Shown piece by piece: positions 47,028 to 55,223 of a stretch of DNA of 64,000 nt. Position 1 is the first letter of the stretch; every line of letters begins with the position of its first letter. The notes beneath the pieces are model-generated. The model saw nothing but the letters and a program-made list of their open reading frames with translations. It was not told where the DNA came from and searched no databases. The position numbers were made by a program, and so were the translations under genes. The DNA lies in assembly GCF_040149665.1 (NCBI RefSeq), contig NZ_JBEFLP010000001.1, positions 2,232,001 to 2,296,000 on the forward strand, in the 5' to 3' direction. This DNA comes from Sulfitobacter sp. HNIBRBA3233 (lineage in GTDB: Bacteria; Pseudomonadota; Alphaproteobacteria; Rhodobacterales; Rhodobacteraceae).

Positions 47028-47502
47028 TAGAAATCTCCAGAATTTCGTTCGTTAAATCGTTCGTTGTCGAATAGGGGGCTGGTTCACCGAAAACAGTGAC
47101 CGCTGTCAGCAAAGGCCGAAACGACCACGGCATCGGCCGGATCCTCCCCCCAAACGTCGCTTCGAGAATTGAAGATAATTTTTAATGAAGCAACTTATTT
47201 CCCGAATTTTGCCTTATTTTAGCCCCATTCTCGGCAATCTGGAAACGATCCGGCTTTGATATGAATTAATGTTCAATCGAATTTCTAGTATTGCGGGAAT
47301 AGTTCAATTCATAAGGGAATTTATCTCTTCGAATCGCGAAAGTGGCGCGATGGCAACAATGGTACATGCCTTAATTATGTACGTTTATTACGGGCGGAAG
47401 AGATGATAAGTGGAACTGTCAAGATCAGGTATTTTACTGTTTGTCTATTGCAGATCAGGGCGACGTTTGTAACGTAACCCCGACACCGAAATGAGGTTTA
47501 TG
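47028..47502. promoter_or_regulatory. Divergent AT-rich control region of the curli locus
   Basis: 475 bases without a gene, clearly more AT-rich than the rest of the window (for example TTTTTAATGAAGCAACTT and TTGATATGAATTAATG). It separates the three minus-strand curlin genes from csgF-csgG and the small curlins on the plus strand, so it must hold both promoters. GTACAT (47362-47367) and ATGTAC (47377-47382) form a perfect inverted repeat with a nine-base spacer. AGATCAGG occurs twice close to csgF. I could not assign -35/-10 boxes with confidence. Confidence 0.6.
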
Positions 47503-47976
47503 ATGCAGATTTTTGCCAAAGCCGGACGCGCGAGCCTGTGTGCAGCATGTGCAGCCCTCCTTGCAGGGCCCATCGCCGCGCAGGATCTCGTCTATACCCC
47601 CATCAACCCTTCCTTCGGTGGTAATGCCCTGAATTCCAGCCACCTTCTGTCTATCGCGAACGCCCAGCGCGACGCGACCGCGCGCGATGCCAACCGCGGC
47701 AATGGCGCAGGCGACGGTGTGGATGGCGGCGATGCCGGCCCGACCGACGCGGACCTTTTTGTGCGCCAGCTTGAAGGGCGTTTGCTGTCGGCGCTTGCCG
47801 GTCAGGTCACCAACGCGATTTTCGGTGATAACCCGCAAGAGACCGGCCTGGTGACATTCGGCACGACGACGGTTCAATTCGACCGGTCCCTCGACAGCAT
47901 TACCCTGCTGATTACAGATTCACTTGACGGCACCGTGACCGAAATCATTGTCCCCCAGCTGGTTACAGGAAGCTGA
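47503..47976 (+). CDS. csgF: Curli assembly protein CsgF
   Basis: A 157-residue exported protein with signal peptide ending AGPIAAQ. The mature start DLVYTPINPSFGGNALN is the CsgF signature that plugs into the CsgG pore and links it to the fibre nucleator. An Asp/Gly-rich linker (NRGNGAGDGVDGGDAG) and a C-terminal beta segment with TTTVQFDRSLDSITLLITD follow. ATG 47503 has GAGG six bases upstream; ATG 47491 and 47500 are in-frame alternatives. csgG starts 49 bases downstream. Confidence 0.92.
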   Translation: MQIFAKAGRASLCAACAALLAGPIAAQDLVYTPINPSFGGNALNSSHLLSIANAQRDATARDANRGNGAGDGVDGGDAGPTDADLFVRQLEGRLLSALAGQVTNAIFGDNPQETGLVTFGTTTVQFDRSLDSITLLITDSLDGTVTEIIVPQLVTGS

Positions 47977-48025
47977 CAGGGCGCATGGCACAGCCACCGA
48001 AATACGCGATTTGAGGAAAGAGCAT

Positions 48026-49090
48026 ATGGCAATACGGCAGACACTCCGGAGGCTTGCCCTCGCCTGCGTCGCAGCGGGCCTGAGCGCCTGCACGACCATG
48101 ACCGATCTGACCGAAGGGCAGTATCAGGCACAATTCAGCCAGATCACCCCGCAGAACCGCGCCCTGCGCGAAGTTCCTGCGCCCGCCCACCGGGTTACCG
48201 TGTCGGTCTATGATTTTCCCGACCTCACGGGGCAGTACAAGGAACCCACAAACGTGCAGTCCCTGTCGCGTGCAGTGACGCAGGGCGGCGCGCCCATGCT
48301 GATCAAGGCACTGCAAGACGCAGGGGAACGGCGCTGGTTCTCCGTCCTTGACCGGTCGAACCTTGAATCGCTGATCCGCGAGCGTCAGATCGTGACCGAG
48401 ATGCGCCGCATCTACCGCAACGAGCAAAACGTCAATCCAGCCGCGCTTGCCCCTCTCGATCATTCCGGGATCATCCTGCAGGGCGGGATCATCGGCTACG
48501 ACAGCAACAGCATGACCGGTGGCTTCGGCGCGCGGTATCTCGGCATCGGCGGCGACCGCCAGTGGAAGCTTGATCTGGTGACCGTGTCGCTGCGGGCGAT
48601 CTCGACCAACACCGGCGAGGTTCTGGCCTCTGTCGTGGTGCGCAAACCGATCGCATCGGTGTCCGACCGCGGTTCGATCTTCCGCTATATCGCGCTGGAC
48701 GAGCTGCTTGAGGCTGAAGCCGGTATCGCCACCAACGAGCCCAAGCAGATCGCCGTCGAACAGGCCATCGAGAAAGCCGTGATGGCCCTGATCGCGGAAG
48801 GGTCCGAACTGGGCGTCTGGTCCTTTGCCGATGAACAGGCCGGCAACAGCTATGTCGCGAACTACCGCGCCCAGAAATACCAGGGTGAGGTGCCCGCGAC
48901 CGCACGCCAGATCCGTCTGCCGAACACCCGCAACGCGGCACAGACGGTCAAAACCCGTCCGGTCAGCCGCAGCGCCCAGGTCACGCGCCGCGTGATCGAA
49001 CGCCGCGTGACACCGCAACAGCAGCAGCGCGCAGCACCGCCACCTGCCCTGCCGCCCTCCGGCGCAGAGCCCGGCGAAACAGTCGGCTGA
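48026..49090 (+). CDS. csgG: Curli secretion channel CsgG
   Basis: A 354-residue outer-membrane lipoprotein that forms the nonameric export pore for curlins. Lipobox LSAC (lipid-modified Cys about residue 22) is followed by VTVSVYDFPDLTGQYKE, RWFSVLDRSNLESLIRERQI, GIILQGGIIGYDSNSMTGG and ARYLGIGG, all CsgG landmarks. A Gln/Pro-rich tail of about 50 residues (VTPQQQQRAAPPPALPP) goes beyond the E. coli protein. ATG 48026 follows GAGGAAAG. It is co-transcribed with csgF and ends at an intrinsic terminator. Confidence 0.95.
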   Translation: MAIRQTLRRLALACVAAGLSACTTMTDLTEGQYQAQFSQITPQNRALREVPAPAHRVTVSVYDFPDLTGQYKEPTNVQSLSRAVTQGGAPMLIKALQDAGERRWFSVLDRSNLESLIRERQIVTEMRRIYRNEQNVNPAALAPLDHSGIILQGGIIGYDSNSMTGGFGARYLGIGGDRQWKLDLVTVSLRAISTNTGEVLASVVVRKPIASVSDRGSIFRYIALDELLEAEAGIATNEPKQIAVEQAIEKAVMALIAEGSELGVWSFADEQAGNSYVANYRAQKYQGEVPATARQIRLPNTRNAAQTVKTRPVSRSAQVTRRVIERRVTPQQQQRAAPPPALPPSGAEPGETVG

Positions 49091-49117
49091 TAAGATCCAC
49101 ATCAGGAAATCAGAGAA

Positions 49118-49144
49118 AGGCGGCCTTCGGGTCGCCTCTTTTTT
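49118..49144 (+). terminator. Rho-independent terminator after csgG
   Basis: AGGCGGCC (49118-49125) and GGTCGCCT (49130-49137) form a stem around a TTCG loop, followed by CTTTTTT (49138-49144). It lies 28 bases after the csgG stop and would separate csgFG from the small curlin genes or give partial read-through. Confidence 0.85.
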
Positions 49145-49259
49145 CGTTCAGAACGCGAATTTACGTTGATTTGCCAGATGTCGTCTTAAACCAACCGCAA
49201 TCCCGTCAGAATTATATCGGACCCTCGTCGTTGAAGCAGTCAACAAAAACGAGGCTCCT

Positions 49260-49730
49260 ATGTTCAACTTCCGCACCGCAGCCGCACTGGCGGTCGTGAT
49301 CTCGACAGGCGCAGCCACCACGGCGGCCGCCGATGAGACACTTATTCTTAACACTCTCGAAATCGTCGGGATCGAGGAGAACACGCTGACAATCGTGCAA
49401 TCCCCGGACGCGGGACATGTCGCAAAGATTACCTTCTCGGGTCGGGCAAATGGCGGGGCCAGCGCCGAATATCCCAGCGATCCCGCGTGGTTCGGCCCGC
49501 TTGAGGCCGGCACGATTCGCCAGACCGGTCACGCCCAGCTGGCTGTTTTGTCCGTATCGGGAATTGGAAACCTTTTCGCGATTTCGCAGGCCGGAAGTAA
49601 TAACAGCGTATCCGGCAGCATCAGCGGCACAGGAAACATGGCAGTTGTTCAGCAATCCGGTTACGCAAACCGGACGCAGTTCAGCCAGCAGGGACAGGGC
49701 AACAGGCTTTCGGTTTCGCAAAACATGTGA
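49260..49730 (+). CDS. Small curlin-repeat protein, CsgA/CsgB-like
   Basis: 156 residues with signal peptide ending TTAAADE. The N-terminal half is beta-rich without clear repeats; the C-terminal half (about residues 80-156) has four regular curlin units: GTIRQTGHAQLAVLSVSG, NLFAISQAGSNNSVSGS, NMAVVQQSGYANRTQFS and GNRLSVSQNM. The size and position next to csgFG fit either a nucleator (CsgB-like) or the main subunit. GAGG precedes the ATG. A 40-base gap separates it from the next curlin-like gene. Confidence 0.88.
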   Translation: MFNFRTAAALAVVISTGAATTAAADETLILNTLEIVGIEENTLTIVQSPDAGHVAKITFSGRANGGASAEYPSDPAWFGPLEAGTIRQTGHAQLAVLSVSGIGNLFAISQAGSNNSVSGSISGTGNMAVVQQSGYANRTQFSQQGQGNRLSVSQNM

Positions 49731-49769
49731 TAAGACAAGGCATTATTGTTTCACTGAATTACGGATGAC

Positions 49770-50417
49770 ATGATGCCTATTTGGTCTTTTCGCGCCCTCA
49801 CCGCAGCCATTACAGTTGTCGCAACTGTTTCCGCCGTGCAGGCCGATGACAACCGGCTGTTTATCACGCAAGACAGCAGCATCGGTGGTGCCGGTGGCAA
49901 TACCCTTTTCGTCGATCAGTCCCTTGCCACGAACTCGACCATCAGCGGCGCATTGGACAGCGACACACCCGCGCAGCAGATCGGCGGCGGGAACACCGCA
50001 CAGGTCAATATCGCCAATACCGATGGTCGCGTCGCACTGAACCAGATCACAACAGACGGCGGGACCACGGGCAACAACGCCAACGTGAATCTCAGCGGCC
50101 TGCTGGCCACGGGCGTGCTGACGCAGGTCGGCATCGACAACGACGGGCGCCTGAATGTGTCGGGTGACGGGGCGAGCGGGTTTCTGGAACAGCGGGGCGA
50201 CGGCAACACGGGCTTTGTCGAAGTGACTGGCGCGCGCGCCGTAGGCCGCTTGCTCCAGAATGGCAACAACAACAGCACCGGCTTGTCGGTAACGGGCGCC
50301 GGTGCCGATGTGACCCTGACCCAGAACGGCAACAACATCATTACCGCCCCGAGCGTTGTTCCTTCCGTCACCACCAATGGCGGCAGACTCACTATCAACC
50401 AGACATTCAGCAATTAA
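49770..50417 (+). CDS. Curlin-like repeat protein (215 aa)
   Basis: An exported protein with signal peptide ending SAVQADD. Residues about 116-190 hold four units of 22-23 residues: VLTQVGIDNDGRLNVSGD, LEQRGDGNTGFVEVTGA, LLQNGNNNSTGLSVTGAG and LTQNGNN. The first half is Asn/Asp/Gly-rich and less regular. The repeats are looser than curlin and resemble the turn style of the giant curlins. It lies between the CsgA/CsgB-like gene and csgH, with 13 bases to csgH, so it belongs to the curli export group, perhaps as a minor subunit or terminator of the fibre. Confidence 0.75.
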   Translation: MMPIWSFRALTAAITVVATVSAVQADDNRLFITQDSSIGGAGGNTLFVDQSLATNSTISGALDSDTPAQQIGGGNTAQVNIANTDGRVALNQITTDGGTTGNNANVNLSGLLATGVLTQVGIDNDGRLNVSGDGASGFLEQRGDGNTGFVEVTGARAVGRLLQNGNNNSTGLSVTGAGADVTLTQNGNNIITAPSVVPSVTTNGGRLTINQTFSN

Positions 50418-50430
50418 GGAGGGCGGGCGC

Positions 50431-50805
50431 ATGATCCGCTCTTTGGTACTCGGACTGGTCACAACCTTGGCAAGTGTATCTTCCCTCTCGGCAGGCAGCA
50501 CGCTCGCCCTGCCCGATATCGAGATCACGCCGCAGGACACCGGGCTTCTGATCACAGGTCACGTGAACGGGCTGGGAGACGGTACTGTCACGGCGACCCT
50601 GACCATCGATAAATCGGATGCCTCCGGACGCGCCAAAACCAGCCAGAGCCGGAAGATCCCGGTCAGCAACGGCAGCAGCGATACAGTTGCACAAACCTCG
50701 CTCTCCGCGCAGGATGACCTGAGCCTTCGTGTCACACTTGAGTTGTCGGCAGATGGCGCCCCGATCGGGATCGCGACCACCACACTCGGCGCCCCCGCAG
50801 AATAA
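50431..50805 (+). CDS. csgH: CsgH-like curli chaperone
   Basis: A 124-residue exported protein with signal peptide MIRSLVLGLVTTLASVSSLSAG. The mature part is a small beta-sandwich: PDIEITPQDTGLLITGHVNG, TVTATLTIDKSDASGRAKTS and a C-terminal TLELSADGAPIGIATTT. CsgH occurs in alphaproteobacterial curli systems and keeps curlins from polymerising in the periplasm, the job CsgC does in E. coli; that role is known from the family, not shown here. AAGGAGGG precedes the ATG. The next gene starts 20 bases downstream. Confidence 0.75.
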   Translation: MIRSLVLGLVTTLASVSSLSAGSTLALPDIEITPQDTGLLITGHVNGLGDGTVTATLTIDKSDASGRAKTSQSRKIPVSNGSSDTVAQTSLSAQDDLSLRVTLELSADGAPIGIATTTLGAPAE

Positions 50806-50825
50806 CTCGAAAAGACGGAAACCCC

Positions 50826-51563
50826 ATGAACAGAATTACGCGTATTCTCCTTGCCACGGCCACGGCGGCGGGCCTCGCATCATCGGCTTTCGCGCAATCC
50901 GAACAGGAATTCATCGATGCCTTTTCGGGGGAGTGGTATGTATTCGATCCCGCCCAGCATGACAGTGCGGATCCCTGTGCGCTGACGCTGCAATCGGATC
51001 GTGTGAACGATGTTCTGCCGGTCACGACAGACGGGTGCGCCGCGCCGCTTGAGCTGGTGGACCGCTGGGCGATCCGCGAAGGCCGCATTATCCTTTCGAC
51101 GCCCACGGCCGAACTTGCCGTGATGGGCGGCAACCAGTTTCGTGTGACGGGGGAGTTGAACGAAACCGACACCAGCCTTGTCATTGAACGGGCACAGGGG
51201 GATGGAAGCAGTGCCCAGATCGCAGCCGCATTGCGCAAGCATAAATGTTACTTTGTGGGCTTCACGCAGCAATGCGCCGTGGCCAGCGATCTGAAAATCC
51301 CCGCCGTCAATGCCGAGGAAGGCTTTGCCACCATCGAAACCCTCGCGACGATCAACGCGCGTGCGCAACCGCGCCGCGACGCCGCTTCTGTCGGTAATAT
51401 CGCGCAGGGCACCCGCGTGCGGGTCAACCAGTGCCTGACGGCATCGGATGGACCGTGGTGCCGCGCCCGCGTGGGCGAGACATCGGTCTGGCTGGCGATG
51501 ACCGCACTGCGACAGGACGAATGGCCCGTTGTCACCTACCGCCTCGCCCAACCGGAGGAGTGA
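50826..51563 (+). CDS. Exported protein with AprI/Inh-like and SH3-like domains
   Basis: A 245-residue protein with signal peptide MNRITRILLATATAAGLASSAFA. Residues about 30-115 resemble the AprI/Inh metalloprotease-inhibitor fold: FSGEWYVFDP, CALTLQSD and DGCAAPLEL give the paired cysteines of that fold, then RIILSTPTAELAVMGG. Residues about 165-230 form a bacterial SH3 domain (INARAQPRRDAASVGNIAQG, VNQCLTASDGPWCRARVG). Six cysteines in three pairs suggest disulfides outside the cytoplasm. It starts 20 bases after csgH, in the curli operon. It could shield the fibre or its exporter from proteases or bind the cell wall; this is inference. Confidence 0.65.
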   Translation: MNRITRILLATATAAGLASSAFAQSEQEFIDAFSGEWYVFDPAQHDSADPCALTLQSDRVNDVLPVTTDGCAAPLELVDRWAIREGRIILSTPTAELAVMGGNQFRVTGELNETDTSLVIERAQGDGSSAQIAAALRKHKCYFVGFTQQCAVASDLKIPAVNAEEGFATIETLATINARAQPRRDAASVGNIAQGTRVRVNQCLTASDGPWCRARVGETSVWLAMTALRQDEWPVVTYRLAQPEE

Positions 51564-51653
51564 TCCGTTCCTCGTTAACGCGCGAAACCGGTCACGTATT
51601 CCAGATCGCGGGCCAGCGTGGGCAGGCCGCGCCCACCGCAAGGTTTTGCGCAA

Positions 51654-52430
51654 ATGAAACCAGACCCCTACACCGAAACGGTTGAGGCACTTCTCGCGCT
51701 GGGAGGGCAGAGGGTCTGGTCGCTTATGGTCACCCTTTTCGGTGATCTTGCACAGAACGAGGGAACCGCGATCGACGGGCCCGTACTGTCCGCGGTCATG
51801 GCCGCGATGGACATCCGCCCCGAAGCCGTGCGCGTGGCGCTGCACCGCCTGCGCAACGATGGTTGGATCATCTCGGAAAAGCGCGGCAGAACCCGCCGCC
51901 ACGCGCTGACCCCCAAAAGCCGGAAAGAAAGCGCCGAGGCGAGCGCCCGCATCTATGCCCCGTCCGGCACAGCGGAGGAAGACTGGCAGATCGCGCTGCT
52001 GGAAGATGCCACTGTGGCCGCACCGGAAGAAATGGCAAAGCGCGGCTTCGCGCCACTGGGCCCGCGCATCTATGTCGGCGGGGCGAAAGCGGAGCCGCCC
52101 AAACACGCCCTGAGGCTTGAGGGTTCGGATCCGCCCGGCTGGCTCGGCGCGCAGCTTGCCGACGCGATGCTGACCGATGAATACGCAGCCCTTCTGCCGA
52201 TCCTGCGAACGGCGGACAGGCGGCTGGGTGCGGCCACCCTTACGCCGCTACAACTGACGGTCCTGCGCTGCCTGATCGTTCATAACTGGCGGCGCATCAT
52301 CCTGCGACACCCCCCGCTTCCCGCGACCCTTTTGCCCGAAGGTTGGGCGGGAACGCTCTGCCACGCGCATGTTCACAGCCTTCTTGCGCAGCTGCCGCGC
52401 CCGGATCTCAGCACAATCCGGCCCGCCTAG
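51654..52430 (+). CDS. PaaX-family-like transcriptional regulator
   Basis: A 258-residue protein with an N-terminal winged helix (MAAMDIRPEAVRVALHRLRNDGWI) after GQRVWSLMVTLFGDL, which matches PaaX-type repressors where a DNA-binding domain precedes an all-alpha C-terminal domain. The C-terminus RCLIVHNWRRIILRHPPLPATLLPEGW is the PaaX hallmark. No phenylacetate genes are nearby, so its target is not known. It starts about 90 bases after the curli-linked gene. RNase D lies 46 bases downstream on the same strand. Confidence 0.85.
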   Translation: MKPDPYTETVEALLALGGQRVWSLMVTLFGDLAQNEGTAIDGPVLSAVMAAMDIRPEAVRVALHRLRNDGWIISEKRGRTRRHALTPKSRKESAEASARIYAPSGTAEEDWQIALLEDATVAAPEEMAKRGFAPLGPRIYVGGAKAEPPKHALRLEGSDPPGWLGAQLADAMLTDEYAALLPILRTADRRLGAATLTPLQLTVLRCLIVHNWRRIILRHPPLPATLLPEGWAGTLCHAHVHSLLAQLPRPDLSTIRPA

Positions 52431-52476
52431 GCGGGATGTTCTTTCCAGCGCCCGTTCCGCAGAGTATAGAGCAGCC

Positions 52477-53091
52477 ATGACTCATAGCGTTTATCAGAAT
52501 GATCTTCCCGACGGGCTCGACCTTGGTCCGATTGTCGCAATCGATTGCGAGACGATGGGGCTCAACCCGCACCGCGACCGGCTTTGCGTGGTGCAGCTGT
52601 CCGGCGGCGATGGCCGCGCGCATCTGGTGCAGATCGCCAAGGGCCAGACCGAGGCACCGAATCTCTGCCGCCTTCTGGAAGATCCCGATACCCTCAAGCT
52701 GTTCCACTTCGGACGGTTCGACATCGCCGCGATGCTGAATGCCTTCGGCGCGACCGCGGCGCCGGTATACTGCACCAAGATCGCCAGCCGCCTGATCCGA
52801 ACCTATACCGACCGCCACGGCCTTGCGAAATTGCTGAGCGAGCTTCTGGGGATCGACATCTCGAAGCAGCAGCAATCCAGTGACTGGGGAGCGGAGGAGC
52901 TGACGCAGGCGCAGATCGACTATGCGGCGTCGGACGTTCTGTATCTGCACAAGCTGCGCGACGCCCTGAACGACATGCTTCTGCGCGAGGGGCGCATGGA
53001 CATTGCGCAGGCCTGTTTCGATTTCCTGCCGATGCGCGCCCGTCTCGATCTTGAAGGCTGGCCCGATACGGACATCTTCGCGCATTCATGA
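52477..53091 (+). CDS. Ribonuclease D
   Basis: A 204-residue 3'-5' exonuclease of the DEDDy class, trimmed to the catalytic domain (no HRDC domains as in E. coli RNase D). AIDCETMGLNPHRDRLCVVQL holds the first acidic pair (quoted as the motif), HFGRFDIAAM the next Asp, and YAASDVLYLHKL the Tyr-x-x-x-Asp. It processes tRNA and other stable-RNA 3' ends. The stop overlaps the lptC start by four bases (ATGA), so it is coupled to the LPS-export genes. Confidence 0.9.
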   Translation: MTHSVYQNDLPDGLDLGPIVAIDCETMGLNPHRDRLCVVQLSGGDGRAHLVQIAKGQTEAPNLCRLLEDPDTLKLFHFGRFDIAAMLNAFGATAAPVYCTKIASRLIRTYTDRHGLAKLLSELLGIDISKQQQSSDWGAEELTQAQIDYAASDVLYLHKLRDALNDMLLREGRMDIAQACFDFLPMRARLDLEGWPDTDIFAHS

Positions 53092-53705
53092 TGCGGCGGG
53101 AGCGCTTGTCGAGGGGGGACCGGTATTCACGCACCATCGCGTGGCTCAAGTTTGCCCTGCCCCTCGCCGCGCTCGCGATTCTATCGACACTGTTTCTCGT
53201 CTCTCGCGCAATGAAGACCGAAAACGTCATCCCCTTCGCAGAGAAGGAAATCCAGAACCGGCTGCGCGACCAGCAAATCACCGGCCCCTTCTTTTCCAGC
53301 ACGACAGCGAGCGGTGACAAGATCAGCTTTTCCGCCGACACGATCATCACTCCGCGCGAGGACGTTGGCAGCAACCGCGCGGAGAACGTACGCGCCCGTA
53401 TCGTTTCGGCTGACGATTCTACGGTGCAGCTGAGTGCGAATGCGGTCACTCTCAACATGGGGGATGACAGCGCGTCCCTTGAAGGCGATGTGACCGTGGT
53501 TACATCATCCGGGTACAGGGTGAATACACCGCTGATCACGTCGCAGATATCGACCGTCGAACTTTACGCGCCACAAACCGTGGAGGCGTTCGGGCCTATC
53601 GGCACGCTGACAGCGGGCAACATGACAATCTCGACACCGCCGACGGGCGAAGGCACGCAAATGCTTTTCAGTGGCGGGGTCAAGCTGGTATATACACCCA
53701 ACTGA
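53088..53705 (+). CDS. lptC: LPS export ABC transporter periplasmic protein LptC
   Basis: A 205-residue bitopic protein: a basic N-terminus, one helix (AWLKFALPLAALAILSTLFLVS), then a periplasmic beta-jellyroll (MLFSGGVKLVYTPN at the end). LptC docks on LptB2FG and passes LPS to LptA. It is coupled to rnd by an ATGA overlap and followed after 18 bases by lptA. Sequence conservation in this family is low; the assignment rests on size, topology and context. Confidence 0.85.
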   Translation: MMRRERLSRGDRYSRTIAWLKFALPLAALAILSTLFLVSRAMKTENVIPFAEKEIQNRLRDQQITGPFFSSTTASGDKISFSADTIITPREDVGSNRAENVRARIVSADDSTVQLSANAVTLNMGDDSASLEGDVTVVTSSGYRVNTPLITSQISTVELYAPQTVEAFGPIGTLTAGNMTISTPPTGEGTQMLFSGGVKLVYTPN

Positions 53706-53723
53706 CTGTGAAAGTGTTTTGAA

Positions 53724-54212
53724 ATGGGTCTTCGCCTGCTGATGATCGCCGCTGCCGCGGCACTTCTGTCTACCGCCGCCCTTGCACAGGGCACCAGCGT
53801 GGCCTTCGGAACCATCGCACAGGACACCTCGCTCCCGGTCGAAGTTTCTTCGGACGAGCTGTCGGTCGATCAGGACACCGGAACAGCGGTTTTTTCCGGC
53901 AATGTCGTCATAGGCCAGGGCGAGATGCGCCTTTCAGCCGCCCGCGTCATGGTCGTGTACCGTGCAGAGCAGAGCGGCATTGCGCGGCTTGAGGCGACCG
54001 GCGGTGTGACGCTCGTCTCGGGCAATGATGCCGCAGAGGCGCAGCGCGCCGATTACAGCATCGATACCGGCACCATCGTGATGACCGGCAACGTATTGCT
54101 TGCCCAGGGCCAAAGCGCACTCAGCGCGGACGAGATGACAATTCGTCTCGAGGACGGGACAGCGCGGATGCGCGGTAACGTGCGGACCCGGTTGCAGACT
54201 GGCGGCGACTGA
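53724..54212 (+). CDS. lptA: Lipopolysaccharide transport periplasmic protein LptA
   Basis: A 162-residue periplasmic protein with signal peptide MGLRLLMIAAAAALLSTAALAQ. The OstA-like beta strands are visible: LPVEVSSDELSVDQDTGTAVFSG and NVVIGQGEMRLSAARVMV (landmarks). It forms the periplasmic bridge that carries LPS to the outer membrane. Its stop shares a base with the lptB start (TGATG). Confidence 0.9.
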   Translation: MGLRLLMIAAAAALLSTAALAQGTSVAFGTIAQDTSLPVEVSSDELSVDQDTGTAVFSGNVVIGQGEMRLSAARVMVVYRAEQSGIARLEATGGVTLVSGNDAAEAQRADYSIDTGTIVMTGNVLLAQGQSALSADEMTIRLEDGTARMRGNVRTRLQTGGD

Positions 54213-54967
54213 TGCCACCTGACCTTACAGTATCCGACGGCGACGCAGGTCTGCGCATATCGCATCTGCGTAAATCCTACCGCAAAAAGGTCGTGATCCG
54301 CGATTTTTCGATGGAACTGCACCGCGGTGAGGTTGTCGCCCTGCTGGGTCCCAACGGATCGGGCAAGACCACGACATTCTACGCTGTCGCAGGGTTGGTC
54401 ACGCCCGAAGGCGGCACCGTGCTCATCGACGGCAAGGACGCCACCAACCTGCCCATGTACCGCCGCGCGCAATTGGGCATCGGATATCTGCCGCAGGAAA
54501 TGAGCATCTTCAGGGGCCTGAGTGTGCAGGAGAATATTCTTGCCGTTCTGGATATTGCCGAGCCGAGCCGGCGCAAGAAACGCAAGCGGCTCGAAGAGCT
54601 GCTGAGCGAGTTTTCCATCGAACACCTTCGCCGCGCCCCCGCGCTGGCCCTGTCGGGCGGGGAACGGCGGCGCGTCGAAATCGCGCGCTGCCTTGCGGCA
54701 GATCCCAAGTATCTGCTGCTGGACGAGCCCTTCGCCGGCGTCGACCCGATTTCCGTCGGCGACATCCGCCATCTGGTCGCCGACCTGAAAAATCGCGGCA
54801 TCGGCGTCCTGATCACAGACCACAACGTGCGCGAAACGCTCGAAATCGTGGATCGCGCCTACATCCTGCACGAAGGCCGTGTGCTGATGTCGGGCACGCC
54901 GGACGAGGTGGTCCAGAACGGCGACGTGCGCCGCGTCTACCTCGGCGATAACTTCAAGATTTCCTAA
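54212..54967 (+). CDS. lptB: LPS export ABC transporter ATP-binding protein LptB
   Basis: A 251-residue ATPase: Walker A GPNGSGKTTTFY, Q-loop YLPQEMSIFRGLSVQENI, signature LSGGERRRVEIARCL, Walker B LLLDEPFAGVDPISV, and the His in ITDHNVRETLEI. It drives extraction of LPS from the inner membrane with LptF/LptG, which are elsewhere. It is coupled to lptA. Confidence 0.97.
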   Translation: MPPDLTVSDGDAGLRISHLRKSYRKKVVIRDFSMELHRGEVVALLGPNGSGKTTTFYAVAGLVTPEGGTVLIDGKDATNLPMYRRAQLGIGYLPQEMSIFRGLSVQENILAVLDIAEPSRRKKRKRLEELLSEFSIEHLRRAPALALSGGERRRVEIARCLAADPKYLLLDEPFAGVDPISVGDIRHLVADLKNRGIGVLITDHNVRETLEIVDRAYILHEGRVLMSGTPDEVVQNGDVRRVYLGDNFKIS

Positions 54968-55020
54968 TCTGCCAGCAGCCGCCCGATCGCTTGAATCTGC
55001 GCCACCGGTGACTGAAATCA

Positions 55021-55050
55021 TTGACACAAGGCCGCGTTTGTCCCTCTAAT
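55021..55050 (+). promoter_or_regulatory. Probable sigma-70 promoter for hpf
   Basis: TTGACA (55021-55026) and TCTAAT (55045-55050, one mismatch from TATAAT) are separated by 18 bases, giving a good housekeeping promoter about 170 bases before the hpf ATG. It lies in the gap between lptB and hpf. Confidence 0.65.
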
Positions 55051-55223
55051 CAGGTATGGCGACATTGCTTTTCTCGTTTCTCAAAGCCGCGCTTCCTATC
55101 GGGGGGTCGGCTGAAAACAAGCAAACGGCAGTCGCTTCTTCCGGCATCTGAAATCGTTCGCGCCGCGTGCCCCGCACGCGCCCGCCTTCGTGTCCGGGTG
55201 CCACTCAACACAAAGGAGACACC

